Source: Sphingobacteriaceae bacterium
Lineage (GTDB): Bacteria > Bacteroidota > Bacteroidia > Sphingobacteriales > Sphingobacteriaceae
Assembly (NCBI GenBank): GCA_029266635.1
Contig: JAQSWM010000001.1
Span: 310,001-374,000 of the forward strand
Reading direction: 5' to 3'
Length of the DNA: 64,000 nucleotides
Positions 61,619 to 64,000 of this stretch are shown in pieces (position 1 is the stretch's first letter; each line of letters begins with the position of its first letter). The position numbers and the translations under genes were made by a program. The notes under the pieces were generated by a model, which saw only the letters and a list, made by a program, of their open reading frames with translations, did no database searches and was not told the DNA's origin.

Positions 61619-63838
61619 TTAGTTTATAGAGTAATTATGCCCCGGAATCAACTCGAACTCATAGGCAAATCGTGTGTATTGTGATTTGATTTTTCTCCCT
61701 GTTTTTGTGTCCCTGATTACAGGCGTTTTGCTGCCTTTCATTTGTATGGAGATGCTTGATGTTGTTTTACCATCCTCATCGTAGAAGGCTGTCGATCCTT
61801 GAAATCCCACAGGATAAACCCTCGCCATCAGCTTTCCGGCTACTTTCTCAACCACGAATCCGGTGCCTCCAACAAACAGCGGAGTTTTATCTACAGGAAT
61901 ATCGAAGTCTTTAAGCATTGAGTTGCCCGCATAAACTTTTCCGTTATCGTAATCAATCCATTTTCCTGCAGGCAGATAGATATCCCGCGAGGTACTTTTT
62001 GCGTAGTCATCGCCATACAACGGCACAGCCAGCAAAGCTTCTCCAAGCATCCATTGATACCCGCGAACCCTTTCATTTTCCCGGTAATAAGTGGTTGTAT
62101 CTGATGGGTAAGCCAGCGGCAGCGGTGTCATGGTATATGGGAAACCGGTAAGATGCGTTTTAACCGCCGCACTGTAAATGTAAGGGTGAAGCCTGTCGTG
62201 CAGTTGGGCTGCGCTGCGGCACACATCAAGCACTTGTTTGTCTTTCAGGTTCCACGGGCCGTATCCAAAAGACATAGACGGATTTACCGCCGCATATTGT
62301 GATTCCCTCATCAGGTATTTCCTTACGCGATCCTGTTGCGTTGCATATTTCTTATTGGTAAGGCCTGTGCCGCCGATAACATCGGGATACACATACGGAA
62401 AACCGCTGTATGCAAAAGCCAGGCCGTTAACCGGACCGCGATCCTGATTCTCCGGAATGTTGAAATCATTATACCTGTGCAAATCCATTGGCGAACCCAC
62501 ATAGCCATTTCTTCCCATCACGTACACTCCTCTGTTCATGAGGGCGGCGTTTACCGGATCTAATTTATCATCCTTAAAATCCCTGGTCTCATAACCATAC
62601 AAGTCTTCTTTGAATCCGTCAACCCCGGCGGCTTCCCATTTCTTACAAAGGTCATCGTACCATCTTACTGCCTCCGGATTATCAGCATCCAGAAAATAGC
62701 AATCAGTTTTCGGAAACCCAACTTTAAACAGGTAAGCCTGGCCATCCTTTTTAAGGAAATAACCTTTTTTCAGTCCTTCATCTGTGTAGAGGCCGTTGGG
62801 GATAAAAGCGATCCGCAATCCTATTATAAACTTCAGGTTCTTCTTATGAAAGTAGTCAATGAACCCTTTCGGATCCGGGTACTTCACTGGATCCCACGCA
62901 CCAAAACTTGTGGTCGTAAAGTGCTTCGGCTCATTGCTGGGCCAAAAACCCGATCCAACAACCATCCAGCTTAACGGAAAACCCTCTGCCAGGTAATGAT
63001 CCACATCCTGGGTAACAGTTTGATAATTGGTATTCCAGACCAGAGCGCCCCACGCCTCCCATCCTACTCCAAACCACGCATATTTCGGGAGATATACTTT
63101 GTAGCCCTCCTGGTTGCGCACACGCAGGTAATCCGCATAAATCTGTTTTACAGAGCCAATAAAATAGTACATCGCCGGCATTTCTGATCTATTGAAACTT
63201 CCCTGCACCAGCTCATCCTTATCTACCTTGACTATCTTTCTGTCTGGCTCCAGGTTTATACATGCCAGCCCTTGTTTCGGGAACACTACAAAGTTGCTGA
63301 CCAGCCTTGACTCTCTTGCCTGCACAGACTTGGCACCAAACTCTTTATCGAGAAATCCTGTTAGCTCGGCATCGTACGGCTCACGAAATCCTGCGTTGTC
63401 GGCAAGGCCGAAAGCCGGTGCTAACCCTTTGGTGCGGGCCACAATAGAGCCGCTGATGGGTTTGGCGTCAGCATAGCGGACTGACATTTTGAAGTAATTG
63501 TCAGACAAAGTAAAACGAACGGTCGCCCTAACGCCGATGTCATTTGTAACACTGAATTCAGCGCTTCCCGCATCCTGGCTCACCAATCGGGCATCGGCAA
63601 TGGCAGAATTCAGTAATAACAACCCGGAGCTTGCATGCGCCTGCAGAAGCGGGCTATTGTCGGGTTTTAAAATCGAATACCTGAATCCTTTTTTAAGTAT
63701 CTGGATGCTGTAAGATGGCTTCTTCAAAGTCCAGACGGATTCTGCCGCGTCTCTTGTATTTGAAACTGCATAGCCGGGCACAGCAAGCTGTATCGCCAGA
63801 TAAGTAAAGAGGATATAAGTTTTTATTCTTTTCATCAA
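61619..63838 (-). CDS. GH31-like glycoside hydrolase, atypical active-site region
   Basis: 739 residues, signal near PGYAVS (25). N-terminal beta-domain, then a (beta/alpha)8 barrel: YAWFGVGWEAWGALVW, PLSWMVVGSGFWP, FIIGLRIAFIPNG, GVDGFKEDLYGYE (candidate nucleophile Asp412) and HRYNDFNIPEN as a candidate acid/base region. The C-terminal part (PAGKWIDYDNGK) is the standard GH31 beta-domain. Most GH31 enzymes act on alpha-glucosides or alpha-xylosides; the acid/base region differs from the usual W-x-G-D form. It is the first gene of a three-gene minus-strand operon. The 162 bases upstream show no clear promoter. Confidence 0.82.
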   Translation of the reverse strand: MMKRIKTYILFTYLAIQLAVPGYAVSNTRDAAESVWTLKKPSYSIQILKKGFRYSILKPDNSPLLQAHASSGLLLLNSAIADARLVSQDAGSAEFSVTNDIGVRATVRFTLSDNYFKMSVRYADAKPISGSIVARTKGLAPAFGLADNAGFREPYDAELTGFLDKEFGAKSVQARESRLVSNFVVFPKQGLACINLEPDRKIVKVDKDELVQGSFNRSEMPAMYYFIGSVKQIYADYLRVRNQEGYKVYLPKYAWFGVGWEAWGALVWNTNYQTVTQDVDHYLAEGFPLSWMVVGSGFWPSNEPKHFTTTSFGAWDPVKYPDPKGFIDYFHKKNLKFIIGLRIAFIPNGLYTDEGLKKGYFLKKDGQAYLFKVGFPKTDCYFLDADNPEAVRWYDDLCKKWEAAGVDGFKEDLYGYETRDFKDDKLDPVNAALMNRGVYVMGRNGYVGSPMDLHRYNDFNIPENQDRGPVNGLAFAYSGFPYVYPDVIGGTGLTNKKYATQQDRVRKYLMRESQYAAVNPSMSFGYGPWNLKDKQVLDVCRSAAQLHDRLHPYIYSAAVKTHLTGFPYTMTPLPLAYPSDTTTYYRENERVRGYQWMLGEALLAVPLYGDDYAKSTSRDIYLPAGKWIDYDNGKVYAGNSMLKDFDIPVDKTPLFVGGTGFVVEKVAGKLMARVYPVGFQGSTAFYDEDGKTTSSISIQMKGSKTPVIRDTKTGRKIKSQYTRFAYEFELIPGHNYSIN

Positions 63839-64000
63839 CAGGTGATTTATTTAAATTCAGTTACAGTTAAAATTGAGGGTTTGGTTGTTTATTGATTTGC
63901 TTGATTATCAGAAATCAAATCCTACCCCTTCTTGCCTACCGTTCTAATTTGACGACTTGTATTTTTTCTATTCTTCTATCGGGAGTCTCCGCATCAATTG

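Overview
The window looks like chromosomal DNA of a Sphingobacteriaceae-type Bacteroidota (Pedobacter or Mucilaginibacter relative). Evidence: SusC/SusD outer-membrane pairs, Bacteroidota-type promoters (TTTG, about 19 nt, TAnnTTTG), a long six-repeat ribosomal protein S1, the rpsL-rpsG-fusA-rpsJ and rpsF-rpsR-rplI clusters, LptF/G behind the end of tgt, and many short non-Shine-Dalgarno leaders. I recognise the genus only by gene content and style, not by any search.

Layout. 0-2.1 kb: end of tgt, an LptF/G permease and an EamA transporter. 2.1-2.8 kb: an AT-rich stretch with no convincing gene. 2.8-9.4 kb: a secreted metallopeptidase/propeller/barrel protein, LapA-like protein, then minus-strand DUF1080 lipoprotein, TlpA-like thioredoxin, an unknown secreted protein, ispE and a small charged protein. 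9.5-13.2 kb: rpsA, pyrR, pyrB. 13.5-16.5 kb: tyrosine catabolism (hmgA-hppD) and a small membrane protein. 16.6-20.2 kb: the str operon on the minus strand. 20.5-25.0 kb: small membrane protein, a TIM-barrel glycosidase, FkbM methyltransferase, a DUF4142 lipoprotein and an M23 peptidase.

25.2-44.9 kb is the most interesting part: one long plus-strand polysaccharide utilisation locus (PUL). It starts from a good promoter, encodes SusC and SusD, and then carries eight secreted proteins that fall into only two or three families: five paralogs (A1-A5, about 535 aa, an Ig/FN3-like N-terminal part followed by a probable alpha/alpha barrel), two close paralogs (B1, B2, about 657 aa, alpha-glucuronidase-like N-domain plus TIM barrel) and a diverged relative of B (C, 707 aa). 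The order is A1-B1-A2-A3-A4-B2-C-A5. No enzyme of a familiar polysaccharide-lyase or backbone-hydrolase type and no regulator lies in the locus. This looks like a lineage-specific degradation system for an unidentified, possibly uronic-acid-containing glycan.

44.9-56.2 kb is housekeeping: a two-subunit M16 peptidase, an LpxL-like acyltransferase, adenine deaminase, rpsF-rpsR-rplI, mtgA, a SIMPL protein, a conserved small protein, a two-gene Fe-S oxidoreductase and tRNA-Phe. 56.3-63.8 kb is a second carbohydrate region on the minus strand: an atypical GH31 enzyme, a 946-aa unknown secreted protein and a cytoplasmic Fe(II)/2-oxoglutarate dioxygenase (PhyH) in one tight operon, then, after a repeat-rich spacer with a (CACT)n microsatellite, a GH43-like lipoprotein.
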